Shown here in pieces: positions 7,996-17,231 of a stretch of 64,000 nt of DNA. Source of the stretch: Oceanobacillus kimchii X50 (lineage in GTDB: Bacteria > Bacillota > Bacilli > Bacillales > Amphibacillaceae); the NCBI RefSeq assembly GCF_000340475.1, contig NZ_CM001792.1:2670921-2734920 (forward strand), read 5' to 3'. Numbering within the stretch: the stretch's first letter is position 1; every line of letters starts with the position of its first letter. Both the position numbers and the translations under genes were made by a program. Under the pieces are notes generated by a model. That model was not told the DNA's origin and ran no database searches. It was given only the letters and a program-made list of their open reading frames with translations.

Positions 7996-9285
7996 TCACC
8001 TCCCTTCAACAGCTTTTGTTGTATGGAGTGCATGATTGTAATAGGTAGCTGCTAGTTTGTATTTTCTTTGACCATAATAATGTGTAGCTAATATTTCTAG
8101 ATAAGCAGTTTTCTTCAAATATAATTGTTTCTCATCAGCAAATGGTATAATTTTCTCCAAAATAATTTCTTCTAATTTCGATGATACTTTATTTATTAAT
8201 TGATTATACACGTCTAACTCATACCGATATATCGATTGATCATCTTCTTCCACAATAGCTAGTCCTTTATCTAACCACTCTTTTGCATGAATTAAATCAT
8301 GGATACGATAGTATTCTTTCATCAATCCAATAATTGGGTATAATTGCTTCTCTGGTTCAGCTCTTAGTACAAAACTTTTTTTATAATATTCTATGGCCTG
8401 TTCCGATTGCTTGCATTCAGAAAATAAATATCCAATATTTTGGTAACATTTTGTTTGTAAATTTATATTGTTGATTCGATCAGCAATTTTTTTTGCTTGT
8501 TGGTAGCTGTTCATCGCAGCTTCATAGTCCTGCATTCTAGAATGAGAAATACCCAATAATAAATAACATTGCGCTGTTCGTTTGAAGTTATATTGCTTTT
8601 GATAATAAATTAAGGTTTGTTGAGCATGGATGAGTGTCGTATAGGTTTCTCGAATGTAACTTGCAGATAAGGCAATCATATAGAATACATCGTGTTTCTC
8701 TTCTTTTTTTGATACTTCAATATAAGTTAATCGATCCAACGACTTTTGAAAATAATCAATTGCTTTCTTATATTTCTCTCGTGAAAAATAGTACTGTCCA
8801 ATAAATTTCAACCAATAAAAGGATTCCGCATCTGTAAAATAAGGAGAGAGTAATTGAAGCTTTTGAAATTGCTCCTCTATCTTCTGTTTGTCATTTTGGA
8901 TTAAATAGTACCTTAATTTATGAATTTCAAAGAGATGATTCATATCCTGAACAGTAATAAGTTGTTTATTACTACATAACAGCTTGTATAACATGACTGA
9001 AGAGTTTATATTTCTTAAAAACAAGGATTGAAACCATTTTTGACACAAATCTAAAATAGGGACTTGTCGTAATTGTGTTTCATTGATTCCTAATTTACTA
9101 CAGAGTAATTCTTTTATTTCATCCGGAGGGTCGACATACTTATTCTCAATCTTTGATAAATAAGAAATTGATATAATACCATCGGCGAGTTCGGATTGCG
9201 TCATTTTTTGCTCTTGTCTATAAAATTTAAGCATATAGCCAAAATGCACCAATCGATATTCATCCCCCTCTATATTAATTTTCAT
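7996..9285 (-). CDS. RNPP-like quorum-sensing regulator (Xre HTH + TPR; NprR-like)
   Basis: A 429-residue protein. An N-terminal Xre helix-turn-helix (about residues 12-65, LKFYRQEQKMTQSELADGIISISYLSKIE) is followed by a long array of TPR helices. Clear TPR-like segments include YFSREKYKKAIDYFQKSL, LLGISHSRMQDYEAAMNSYQ and IGYLFSECKQSEQAIEYYK. This architecture and length match NprR and PlcR, which bind an imported oligopeptide in the TPR groove. The ATG at 9285 has no visible ribosome site; AGAGGGGG before an in-frame TTG at 9252 suggests a start 11 codons later, directly before the HTH. The peptide-precursor gene follows after 5 bases, and a secreted protease gene is divergent, as expected for a protease-controlling quorum system. 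Confidence 0.82.
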   Translation of the reverse strand: MKINIEGDEYRLVHFGYMLKFYRQEQKMTQSELADGIISISYLSKIENKYVDPPDEIKELLCSKLGINETQLRQVPILDLCQKWFQSLFLRNINSSVMLYKLLCSNKQLITVQDMNHLFEIHKLRYYLIQNDKQKIEEQFQKLQLLSPYFTDAESFYWLKFIGQYYFSREKYKKAIDYFQKSLDRLTYIEVSKKEEKHDVFYMIALSASYIRETYTTLIHAQQTLIYYQKQYNFKRTAQCYLLLGISHSRMQDYEAAMNSYQQAKKIADRINNINLQTKCYQNIGYLFSECKQSEQAIEYYKKSFVLRAEPEKQLYPIIGLMKEYYRIHDLIHAKEWLDKGLAIVEEDDQSIYRYELDVYNQLINKVSSKLEEIILEKIIPFADEKQLYLKKTAYLEILATHYYGQRKYKLAATYYNHALHTTKAVEGR

Positions 9286-9288
9286 TTA

Positions 9289-9369
9289 TTTTACCATAAA
9301 ATGTAAAAACTCACCATTTATTTTTATCTAAATTTTTTGATTTATCAACCAAATTTATATTTCAATTTG
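9289..9369. promoter_or_regulatory. two inverted repeats next to the regulator start
   Basis: TTTTAC-N8-GTAAAA at 9289-9308 lies just upstream of the regulator gene, and CAAATT-N8-AATTTG at 9350-9369 lies 40 bp further. Both have 6-bp arms with 8-bp centres, i.e. the same 20-bp geometry, suitable for a dimeric HTH regulator. The region is very AT-rich, so chance is not excluded. Confidence 0.35.
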
Positions 9370-9509
9370 TTAGGATAATTTTAAAAGCTGGAAATAAGTC
9401 TTTTACATTATTATTTTCGAAAAAAATAGTTTTACGATGGATTTATCTTCTAACATTCTTATAGTTTTTCCCAACCTTTGATTAGCAGGATTCTCCGAAA
9501 TTTTAAAGA

Positions 9510-9525
9510 ATATGTATAAACATAT
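9510..9525 (+). promoter_or_regulatory. palindrome just upstream of the subtilisin gene
   Basis: ATATGT-ATAA-ACATAT, a perfect 16-bp inverted repeat, lies 16 bases before the protease start codon. It resembles the TATG...CATA ends of PlcR-type boxes (from memory). It could be an operator or a 5'-UTR element. Its closeness to the ribosome site argues against a classical activator site. Confidence 0.35.
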
Positions 9526-9541
9526 CTTAAAAGGAGGAATC

Positions 9542-10759
9542 ATGATGAAAAGCAAAATTTTTGGCGGATTAGCGTTAGCAACTTTATTAATTACTTCACC
9601 ATTGGCCACGGATGCTGCAACGGACAGGAACATCGGGATTGACACAGAAAAAAACCCAAGTATTTCAGACTCTTATAACAAACAAGCCCCTTATGTTGAA
9701 GGAGAAGTTCTCGTTAAGTTCAAAGAGGATATGTCCATGAATATGCAACAAGACGTATTAAGTGATATTAATGCCGAAATTCTTGTTGATGAAAATGTAG
9801 TAGACTCTCCTTTTAATGTTTTAAAAGTAAAGGATGTAGATCAAGTAGTACAAACTTTAAGTAACAATTCTCAAATTGAATATGTCGAACCAAATTATAT
9901 TATGAATGCAACTTACACACCAAATGATCCATTCTTTGATATTAGTTATCAATATGGATTATTTACAACAGAAACAACCTCAGCTTGGGATGTGACAACC
10001 GGTAATTCAAATCAAGTTGTTGCCGTTCTTGACACCGGAGTGGATTATAATCATGAAGATTTAGATGATAAGACGATTCTTGGATATAATTTTGTTAATA
10101 ATAATAACAACCCTATGGATGGTAATGGACATGGTACGCATGTAGCTGGAACAGCAGCTGCAGAAACAAATAACGGGTTAGGAATTGCTGGCGTAGCTCC
10201 AGACACTTCTATATTAGCTGTTCAAGTTCTAGATAGCAGTGGTAGCGGAAGTTTAGCAAATATCGTTGATGGTATTATTTACGCAGCAGATTATGGTGCA
10301 GAAGTTATTAACCTTTCCTTAGGTTGTAATTGTGATACACAAGCAATGGAAGATGCTGTCGATTATGCTTGGGATAGTGGTTCTGTAGTTGTAGCAGCAG
10401 CAGGAAATAGTAGTACGTCTACAACATTTGAACCAGCATCATATGATAATGCTATCGCAGTTGGAGCAGTTGATGAAAATAATAATATAGCTAGCTTTTC
10501 AAACTATGGAAGTTGGGTGGATGTAACTGCACCAGGTGTTGAAATTGCAGGAACATACCCATCAAATAGATATGTCTATTTATCAGGAACTTCAATGGCT
10601 TCTCCACACGTTGCTGGTTTAGCTGCATTACTCGCCTCACAAGGTAAAGATAATAGCGAGGTTCGTCGTTCGATTGAAAATACAGCAACACCAATTAGCG
10701 GAACAGGTTATTACTTCCAACATGGATTAATCAATTCATTTGATGCAGTAAACTATTAA
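9542..10759 (+). CDS. secreted subtilisin-like serine protease (S8)
   Basis: Extracellular protease precursor of 405 residues. The start is the ATG at 9542 behind AAAAGGAGGAATC. The signal peptide is MMKSKIFGGLALATLLITSP...ATDAA. An I9-type propeptide/inhibitor follows (GEVLVKFKEDMS...IEYVEPNY), then the S8 domain with catalytic Asp164 (VLDTGVD), His197 (GHGTHVAGT) and Ser351 (GTSMASPHVAG). The pair CNC in LGCNCDTQAM is unusual for a secreted subtilase. The gene is divergent from the HTH-TPR regulator and peptide gene, which are its likely controllers by analogy to NprR-controlled proteases. A terminator follows. Confidence 0.95.
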   Translation: MMKSKIFGGLALATLLITSPLATDAATDRNIGIDTEKNPSISDSYNKQAPYVEGEVLVKFKEDMSMNMQQDVLSDINAEILVDENVVDSPFNVLKVKDVDQVVQTLSNNSQIEYVEPNYIMNATYTPNDPFFDISYQYGLFTTETTSAWDVTTGNSNQVVAVLDTGVDYNHEDLDDKTILGYNFVNNNNNPMDGNGHGTHVAGTAAAETNNGLGIAGVAPDTSILAVQVLDSSGSGSLANIVDGIIYAADYGAEVINLSLGCNCDTQAMEDAVDYAWDSGSVVVAAAGNSSTSTTFEPASYDNAIAVGAVDENNNIASFSNYGSWVDVTAPGVEIAGTYPSNRYVYLSGTSMASPHVAGLAALLASQGKDNSEVRRSIENTATPISGTGYYFQHGLINSFDAVNY

Positions 10760-10778
10760 TCTTTGAAAACGTGCCCCC

Positions 10779-10809
10779 TTCCCCTTCACTTTTTGAAGGG
10801 GAATTTTTT
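10779..10809 (+). terminator. terminator of the subtilisin gene
   Basis: TTCCCCTTCA and TGAAGGGGAA form a 10-bp stem with a 5-base loop, followed by six T. Confidence 0.88.
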
Positions 10810-11091
10810 ATGCGCTGAAGTTTGGTCAATAAATTTTGGATATAGGCTGGAAAATAATCAAAATCAGTGAGACTTCTCTGGGAATAAAGTAAAGAGCAAA
10901 TCCCTATAGTTAAACAAAAGCTCATACACCGTAAAATAAGCGGAGGAAATTTTTGAAGGATTGCAAAAAGGCTCATTCAGATTTAACTTAAGTAAATCCT
11001 TGTATTTCACGTTAATTTACAGTAAATATGTGAATACGTGATAGCCAATATGATAAAATAAGTCTAATTACGTTAAGATAAGGAGAATACA
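10810..11091. other. intergenic stretch without a convincing gene
   Basis: 282 bp between the protease terminator and the HAD gene. Open frames here are short and lack ribosome sites. The last 60 bp are AT-rich and contain ATGATAAAAT, a plausible extended -10 for the HAD gene. Nothing else is identified. Confidence 0.5.
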
Positions 11092-11880
11092 ATGAATTAT
11101 CAAGCACTTTTCTTAGATATTGATGGAACTATTTTACGACCGGATCATACATATTCCGAACATACAAAAATAGCAATTGAACAAGTGAAAAAACAAGGAA
11201 TAGAAGTTTTTCTTTGTACGGGAAGACCAATTATTGAAATTGATGATTTAGCAGACGAACTTGGTGTTGAATCATTAATTGGTTACAACGGTGCCTATGC
11301 AAAATATAAAGGAAAAACGATATTAAATGAGCCTATGCCGGAGAATGATGTAGATACGTTTTTAAGTGTAGCTAAAAGTGAAAACCATGAACTTATTTTA
11401 TATACAAAGGATAAAAATCATTTTACAACATTCGAAGATGATTTTGTTCAAACTTTCAAAGAGATCTTTCAGCTACGGAAAAATGAATTATTTGATAAAA
11501 GTCTCAATGACCAAATTCTTGGTATTACTGCATTAAATGTGCACCCTAATGAAGCTAGTCACTATATTATTAATGATAATATTCGTCCTTCTCAAGTAAA
11601 TGTTAATGGAGTTGTATCTGCATTTGATATTATTCGTATTAATATGAATAAAGGAGAAGCAATTAAGCGTGTACTACATGAACTTAATATCCCAATAGAA
11701 AATTCAATTGCTTTCGGTGATGGTATGAATGATAAAGAAATGCTACAAACAGTTGGTGTTGGATTTGCGATGGGGAATGCAGATAGCGAACTGGTTCAAT
11801 ACGCAGATTATCAAACTAAATCATCAGAGGAAGATGGAATTTTTTATGGCTTGAAACAATTAGGAGTCGTTAAAGAATAA
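11092..11880 (+). CDS. Cof-type HAD-IIB phosphatase
   Basis: Cytoplasmic haloacid-dehalogenase phosphatase of 262 residues. Motif I is DIDGTIL (residues 8-14) with the nucleophile Asp8 and acid/base Asp10. Motif II is CTGRP, motif III a Lys before motif IV, and motif IV is FGDGMNDKEML. A type-IIB cap lies between them. The family dephosphorylates sugar phosphates, flavin precursors or similar metabolites; the substrate here is unknown. It resembles Bacillus YkrA-type proteins. The ATG has AAGGAGAA upstream. It is convergent with mtlD and shares its terminator. Confidence 0.9.
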   Translation: MNYQALFLDIDGTILRPDHTYSEHTKIAIEQVKKQGIEVFLCTGRPIIEIDDLADELGVESLIGYNGAYAKYKGKTILNEPMPENDVDTFLSVAKSENHELILYTKDKNHFTTFEDDFVQTFKEIFQLRKNELFDKSLNDQILGITALNVHPNEASHYIINDNIRPSQVNVNGVVSAFDIIRINMNKGEAIKRVLHELNIPIENSIAFGDGMNDKEMLQTVGVGFAMGNADSELVQYADYQTKSSEEDGIFYGLKQLGVVKE

Positions 11881-11941
11881 TTTTATAACGTTATTATCAT
11901 GAGTAAATAACAGTACTAAATGAATATCCCTTACTAATTGA

Positions 11942-11992
11942 AAAGCCTAGAATGATGGCAGCGATTTTGTGCCTTTCTTCATTCTAGGCTTT
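11942..11992. terminator. bidirectional terminator between HAD gene and mtlD
   Basis: AAAGCCTAGAATGA and TCATTCTAGGCTTT are perfectly complementary, with T-rich flanks on both sides. It lies in the convergent gap. Confidence 0.82.
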
Positions 11993-11997
11993 ATTTC

Positions 11998-13158
11998 CTA
12001 CTTCTTATCTTGTAGTAGGCGAAGCTGCTCCATTACTGACTTTGTAAGTATAGAGTCTACATCACAACCACTTACTTCTACAAAAGCTTCTTGGTAACTA
12101 GTATTTGTAATTTTCTTTTGTAATTCTAATGCTTCTCCGTCTTCTTCATTATTAAATAATAAAGCTGCAGCGATTGTCTTCGCTAAATAAACAGGTGTTC
12201 TTCCTGTATATTCAATATACATTAAAGCTGGTTTTACTAAGCGATCCTTTGCACTTAATTTTCGAATAGGCCCACGTGCAACTCGTTTTACATCATCTGA
12301 TATATAAGGATTTTTGAAACGCTGAATGATTTTATCCACATACTCTTGTTGAGTTTCGCGATTGAAACCATATGCTTGAATTAATGCTTCTCCTGATTCA
12401 GATAAGGCACCATGTATAGTATTATCAATAAGTGAATCTTTCATTGCTTCCACAATAGTATCATAGCCTAAATATGTTCCTACGTATGCCGGAATAGCAT
12501 GTCCCGTATTTACTGTAAACAATTTACGTTCAATATAAGGTGCAAGGTCATCTACATAGGTAATCCCAGTAATTGAGGGTAGCTCATCGACGATCGCTTT
12601 TTTCTCAACTACCCACTCATAATAGGGTTCAACCATTACATCTAATATATTCTGATTTGTTTGATTAGGAACGATTCGATCTACTGCAGCATTAGGAAAA
12701 CCATATAATTTTTCAAAGTCGCCTACTTCGTTAGCCTCTATTGATTCATATACATGCTCTTTTAACAATGAACTTCCGCCAACCATATTTTCACAAGCAA
12801 TGATATTTAAGGGTCGTTTATTTTGCTTTGCTCTTTCTTGCAATCCTTTAGAAATTACCTTTGCAATAATTGGAAGAATTGTTGGTCCAACTGCAGTAGT
12901 AACTACATCAGCTTTCACGATAGCTTTTGTAACAGCATCTGGCTCTTCCACACTATTAATCCCAATAATATGACTTACTGTTAATTCTTGTTTTTCTTCA
13001 CCTGCAAGGTAAACATGATATGATTTTTGTTTATTAATTTCTTCAATAACTCGACTATTTACATCGATAAAAATGGTTTGGTAATCTGATTGATCAAGTA
13101 AAAGTCCGATAAAACCTCGGCCAATATTTCCTGCTCCAAAATGGACTGCTGTTTTCAT
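11998..13158 (-). CDS. mtlD: mannitol-1-phosphate 5-dehydrogenase
   Basis: Oxidises mannitol 1-phosphate to fructose 6-phosphate with NAD. 386 residues, normal for the family. The N-terminal Rossmann fingerprint is FGAGNIGRGFIG (residues 7-18). A catalytic-region motif KLFTVNTGHA and the C-terminal helical domain with ALLFNNEEDGEA follow. It is the last gene of mtlA-mtlR-mtlF-mtlD, separated from mtlF by one base, so probably translationally coupled. Confidence 0.97.
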   Translation of the reverse strand: MKTAVHFGAGNIGRGFIGLLLDQSDYQTIFIDVNSRVIEEINKQKSYHVYLAGEEKQELTVSHIIGINSVEEPDAVTKAIVKADVVTTAVGPTILPIIAKVISKGLQERAKQNKRPLNIIACENMVGGSSLLKEHVYESIEANEVGDFEKLYGFPNAAVDRIVPNQTNQNILDVMVEPYYEWVVEKKAIVDELPSITGITYVDDLAPYIERKLFTVNTGHAIPAYVGTYLGYDTIVEAMKDSLIDNTIHGALSESGEALIQAYGFNRETQQEYVDKIIQRFKNPYISDDVKRVARGPIRKLSAKDRLVKPALMYIEYTGRTPVYLAKTIAAALLFNNEEDGEALELQKKITNTSYQEAFVEVSGCDVDSILTKSVMEQLRLLQDKK

Positions 13159-13159
13159 A

Positions 13160-13597
13160 TTAGTTCACCTCTCGAAGGAGTCCTAAAATTTCTTCTTTAG
13201 TACTTGCAGCTACTAATTTCTCGACATTTTCAACTTCAGAACAAATAATCGCAATTTGAGACAGAATTTCCAAATGTTCATCACCTTTACCCGCAATTCC
13301 AATTAAAATTTGCACTTCATTTCCATCTCCAAAATCTACACCTTTTGGCACAGTTACAACAGATAACCCTGTTTCATTTACCATTTCTCTTGCATCTTCT
13401 GTTCCATGAGGAATCGCTAGTGCATTTCCCATAAATGTTGAAGTTAATTCTTCTCGTTCAAGCATTTTTTCAATATACGTTTTCTCTACATAACCATTAC
13501 GGAATAAAATTTCTCCAGTATAACGAATTGCTTCTTCTTTTGATGAAATTTCAACACCTAATTGAATATTTTCTTTGCTTAAAATTTCTTTTGCCAT
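13160..13597 (-). CDS. mtlF: PTS mannitol-specific EIIA component
   Basis: A 145-residue soluble EIIA that passes phosphate from HPr to the EIIB domain of MtlA. The active histidine is His64 in the motif ALAIPHGT, conserved in fructose/mannitol EIIA proteins. Full length. It lies between mtlR and mtlD in the mannitol operon. Confidence 0.96.
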   Translation of the reverse strand: MAKEILSKENIQLGVEISSKEEAIRYTGEILFRNGYVEKTYIEKMLEREELTSTFMGNALAIPHGTEDAREMVNETGLSVVTVPKGVDFGDGNEVQILIGIAGKGDEHLEILSQIAIICSEVENVEKLVAASTKEEILGLLREVN

Positions 13598-13610
13598 GAT
13601 GTATGCACTC

Positions 13611-15707
13611 CTACTCGTGAAATTTTTCGTTCATAAAATTTTGAAACTCATTTGCCAGAAATTGATGAATATCTTCCTCTGTTCCATATTCAAAAATTCG
13701 AATATTCTCTTCTTTTTGTATAAATAAGCCACTAATAAAACTTAAAATATTTAACACTTCTGAATCAGATGATTGTGGAGCCAACATTAGTAGAATTCGT
13801 TTTATCATCATCGGAGTATTATCCATTCCTTTTAAATAAATCGGTTGTTCCAATTCATATACCCGAAGATACGGCCCCTGAACCCATTCTGAACGAGTGT
13901 GGAACAATGCAAGCTGAGATAAAGGTATTCCTAACCCTCCCTGTTGTTCGCGTTCCACTAGTTTTTCTAAAATAAAATCGGCTTGTGTAACTATTTCTGC
14001 TTGTTCTATTTCTTTGCCAATTAACTGTAAATAAGACAGCATATCTGTATTCTTTGCTAAAGTAGTGACTTTCAAATTATTAATTAATTGAATCATAGCT
14101 TTTGAATAAAGTTGCATAGAATAAAGTTTGGCAACAAAATCATCCTGACTATTTCTTCTTTCCATTTGCTGCTTTTTAATTGGAGCTGTAATTTTACTTT
14201 TTCTCAATTCTACTTTTATTTTCCTTGCTTCTTCGTCCGTTAGCAATGGAGATATTAATACATAACTTCGATTAATATCTTCCAAAGCAACCGTTGATAC
14301 AATAACATCATATCCTGACAATGTCTCTTCATTCAAGTCAAATAGAGATTGATGATTTGCGATACTTATCTCAGGAAATGTATTCTTCAATTTAGAAGCT
14401 AACATTTTTGAAGTCCCAATCCCACTTGAACAAATAACAAGAACCTTTATATCTGATTGTGAATCAGTCTGTAAAAACGTGGCTGCAAAATGAAGCACGA
14501 TATAACCTATTTCTTCATCCGGAAACGCAATATTTGGGAATACATGTTGAATAGCTTTATCGACTACTTCAAACAGTTCAACATAATCTTTTTTAATTTC
14601 ATCAATCATTGGGTTATTAATATTCATTTGTTGCTTTAGGCGATATACAGCTGGTTTTAAATGTGTCGTTAAATCATTTAAAAACCGATTGTTAGTTGTA
14701 ACATCAATATTCATTTCATTGCTTACAAAGCGTATTAATTCTTTTGCTTTATAAGCTATATCCATACTCGATTCCTCTAAAAGATAATTTTGGTTCTCTC
14801 TTAACTTAGCTCCCATTAAATGCATCGTAATATAGCCTATTTCATCTTCTGGGATAGATAAAGAGAAAGCTTCTTCTAAATGGTCTATAATCTCTGCAGC
14901 AATTTTATATTCTTGTTTATCTTTGATTTGTTCTTTGTATCCATCATCGAAATGAATGGTATCTCCTTTTTGTAATCGTTCAATTGCTAAAGCAAGATGA
15001 ACGACTAAACCTATATATGCACTATCAGCAAGATCATAAGGCAGTTGGTGTCGCATACGTTGAATTTGCTCTTCAATTTTATCCAGTTTATCGGCATCAA
15101 CCAGTCCAAGTAAACGAGCTGAAATGGTATCTGATTTAGCTACATCCTCTTGAATTCTTTCTTTTAACTTCTCTACATATTGAAAAGGGTCAATATGACG
15201 GGAAATAAGGTGACTGAGCACGGATCTTTTCCGTGCTTCGTCCCCTTCAATTCGAACGCCATATCCTTTTTTTCTAATTAAACTAAGCCCGAAAGATTTC
15301 ACTTGAGATTCTAACTTGTTTAAATCTTGACTTACCATGGCAATCGTCACATTTAGCTCGGTTGCCAAGTGAAATAATTTCACGGGATCCCGAAATTGCA
15401 ATAATGTATATAACAATATCACCTGTCTTTCTTCTTCGGTTAATTCCGCAGAAGACAACTCTTCAATAGCTTGTTGTAAGACATTTTTATTTTCCAAAGA
15501 ACCTTGGATTATAATACCTGTTCCTGTCTTTTTAGTAAGATTCAGTTGATAATCTTCAAGCACTTTCTCCGTCTTTTTTATTTCACGGTGAATGGTCCGA
15601 ATACTTACGCCAAGTTGACCGGCAATATCTTTTACTGGCATTTCCTTTTCCGCCTCTAAAAGAATCTTCAGTATATGTCGCTCACGACTAGAAAGATACA
15701 AGACCAT
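13611..15707 (-). CDS. mtlR: mannitol operon activator MtlR (PRD-containing)
   Basis: A DeoR/BglG-like transcription activator of 698 residues that senses PTS phosphorylation. Domains in order are an N-terminal winged HTH (LSSRERHILKILLEAEKEMPVKDIA), a second HTH, two PTS regulation domains (about 190-400; conserved His in IGLVVHLALA, ITMHLMGA and YIVLHFAA), an EIIB-Gat-like domain with VLVICSSGIGTS, and a C-terminal EIIA-like domain with LALFHTRS. Phosphorylation of these His/Cys residues by HPr and MtlA/F tunes activity in Bacillus and Geobacillus. Its place between mtlA and mtlF follows the Geobacillus stearothermophilus order rather than that of B. subtilis. Confidence 0.96.
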   Translation of the reverse strand: MVLYLSSRERHILKILLEAEKEMPVKDIAGQLGVSIRTIHREIKKTEKVLEDYQLNLTKKTGTGIIIQGSLENKNVLQQAIEELSSAELTEEERQVILLYTLLQFRDPVKLFHLATELNVTIAMVSQDLNKLESQVKSFGLSLIRKKGYGVRIEGDEARKRSVLSHLISRHIDPFQYVEKLKERIQEDVAKSDTISARLLGLVDADKLDKIEEQIQRMRHQLPYDLADSAYIGLVVHLALAIERLQKGDTIHFDDGYKEQIKDKQEYKIAAEIIDHLEEAFSLSIPEDEIGYITMHLMGAKLRENQNYLLEESSMDIAYKAKELIRFVSNEMNIDVTTNNRFLNDLTTHLKPAVYRLKQQMNINNPMIDEIKKDYVELFEVVDKAIQHVFPNIAFPDEEIGYIVLHFAATFLQTDSQSDIKVLVICSSGIGTSKMLASKLKNTFPEISIANHQSLFDLNEETLSGYDVIVSTVALEDINRSYVLISPLLTDEEARKIKVELRKSKITAPIKKQQMERRNSQDDFVAKLYSMQLYSKAMIQLINNLKVTTLAKNTDMLSYLQLIGKEIEQAEIVTQADFILEKLVEREQQGGLGIPLSQLALFHTRSEWVQGPYLRVYELEQPIYLKGMDNTPMMIKRILLMLAPQSSDSEVLNILSFISGLFIQKEENIRIFEYGTEEDIHQFLANEFQNFMNEKFHE

Positions 15708-15723
15708 TCACCTCCAATAATAA

Positions 15724-17190
15724 TTATTTATTTTTCAAACGTTCTACAAGCTCATCATATTTAGGACTGTTTAAGAAGTTCTCTACAGAAATATGCTCTG
15801 CAGTCGGCAATTTAGCCTTCGCGCGATTTGTTAACGTTTTTTGAGTAATTACAATATCGGCATCATCAGGTATTTCATTAATCGCTTTGTTCGTGACATC
15901 GATATTGATATCGTTCTTCTTAAATTTATTCTTTAATAATGATGCACCCATAGCACTTGAGCCCATTCCAGCATCACATGCAAAGATTATTTTATCTACT
16001 TGTGATACATCTTTTACAGGTGTTTCTGGTACAGCATCTTCGCCATTTACTTCAGAAGTATTCTCATTATTCTGATTCCCTTTCAATGTATCTGCTACAC
16101 TACTTTCTTTTCCTTTCATTGCTTCCATTTTTTCTGTAGAAGCACTTAAATCCCCTTCGTCATCCGACTTCGATGATTTCAAGATAACTGCAGCAATAAT
16201 AAAGGAAACAGCAGTTGCTAAAATAACACTTAAAATAACTCCAATATAACTATCAGAAGCTGTCATAGCTAATACTGCAAAAATACTACCTGGAGATGCT
16301 GCCGCACGTAACCCTGCATCAAATAATTGTAGTGTGAATACTCCTGTGACTCCACCCCCAATTGCAGCTAAGATAAGCATTGGTTTCATAAGAACATACG
16401 GGAAATAAATCTCATGAATACCACCTAAAAATTGAATTATTGCAGCACCTGGTGCAGATGCTTTGGAAACCCCTTTACCAAAAATAGCAAACGCTAGTAA
16501 AATTCCAAGTCCAGGACCAGGGTTTGCTTCCATAAGGAATAAAATTGATTTTCCAATCTCTGAAGCCTGATCAGCACCTAATGGAGTTAATATCCCATGG
16601 TTAATTGCATTATTAAGAAATAAGATTTTTGCTGGTTCAATAATGATATTTGCCAATGGCAATAATCCCGCATTAACAATTACTTCTACTCCAGCAGCAA
16701 GTGCGGTGTTTAATCCTGATACAATTGGACCAATTGCTTTTAGTGCAATAATCGCCATGATTGCCGCTAGTATACCTGCTGAAAAGTTATTATATAACAT
16801 TTCAAAACCTTGACGAATTCTGTGTTGGAACACACCGTCAAATTTCTTCATCAAGTAAGCAGCTAATGGACCCATTAACATTGCTCCTAAAAACATTGGT
16901 GCATCTGCTCCAACGATTACTCCCATTGTTGCAGTCGCACCTACGACTCCTCCACGAATATCGTAAACCATACGTCCACCAGTAAAACCAATTAATAATG
17001 GCAATAGATATAGGATCATTGGATCTACTAATCCTGCCAAGTCTTCATTCGGCCACCAACCGTCTGGTATAAATAAAGCTGTAATTATTCCCCATGCGAT
17101 AAAAGCACCGATGTTTGGCATAATCATTCCACTTAGATAACTACCAAATTTCTGTACTTTTGCACGAAAGCCAGATTGTTTTTCAGACAT
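15724..17190 (-). CDS. mtlA: PTS mannitol transporter EIICB
   Basis: Membrane permease and EIIB in one chain of 488 residues. The N-terminal EIIC domain (about 1-350) has multiple helices and the motif GGIHEIYFPYVLMKP, typical of mannitol EIIC. An acidic, Ser/Asn-rich linker follows, then a C-terminal EIIB domain with the phosphocysteine loop FACDAGMGSSAMG. EIIA is separate (MtlF). It is the first gene of the operon, with a promoter, a cre-like site and an operator palindrome upstream. Confidence 0.96.
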   Translation of the reverse strand: MSEKQSGFRAKVQKFGSYLSGMIMPNIGAFIAWGIITALFIPDGWWPNEDLAGLVDPMILYLLPLLIGFTGGRMVYDIRGGVVGATATMGVIVGADAPMFLGAMLMGPLAAYLMKKFDGVFQHRIRQGFEMLYNNFSAGILAAIMAIIALKAIGPIVSGLNTALAAGVEVIVNAGLLPLANIIIEPAKILFLNNAINHGILTPLGADQASEIGKSILFLMEANPGPGLGILLAFAIFGKGVSKASAPGAAIIQFLGGIHEIYFPYVLMKPMLILAAIGGGVTGVFTLQLFDAGLRAAASPGSIFAVLAMTASDSYIGVILSVILATAVSFIIAAVILKSSKSDDEGDLSASTEKMEAMKGKESSVADTLKGNQNNENTSEVNGEDAVPETPVKDVSQVDKIIFACDAGMGSSAMGASLLKNKFKKNDINIDVTNKAINEIPDDADIVITQKTLTNRAKAKLPTAEHISVENFLNSPKYDELVERLKNK

Positions 17191-17231
17191 AACAAACTCC
17201 CCTTTTTTCTATATTTATTGTATCTACCTTT

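Noticed and set aside
10731..10976. 81-codon minus-strand frame after the subtilisin gene
   Set aside because: It runs through the subtilisin terminator and gene end and has no ribosome site or family features.
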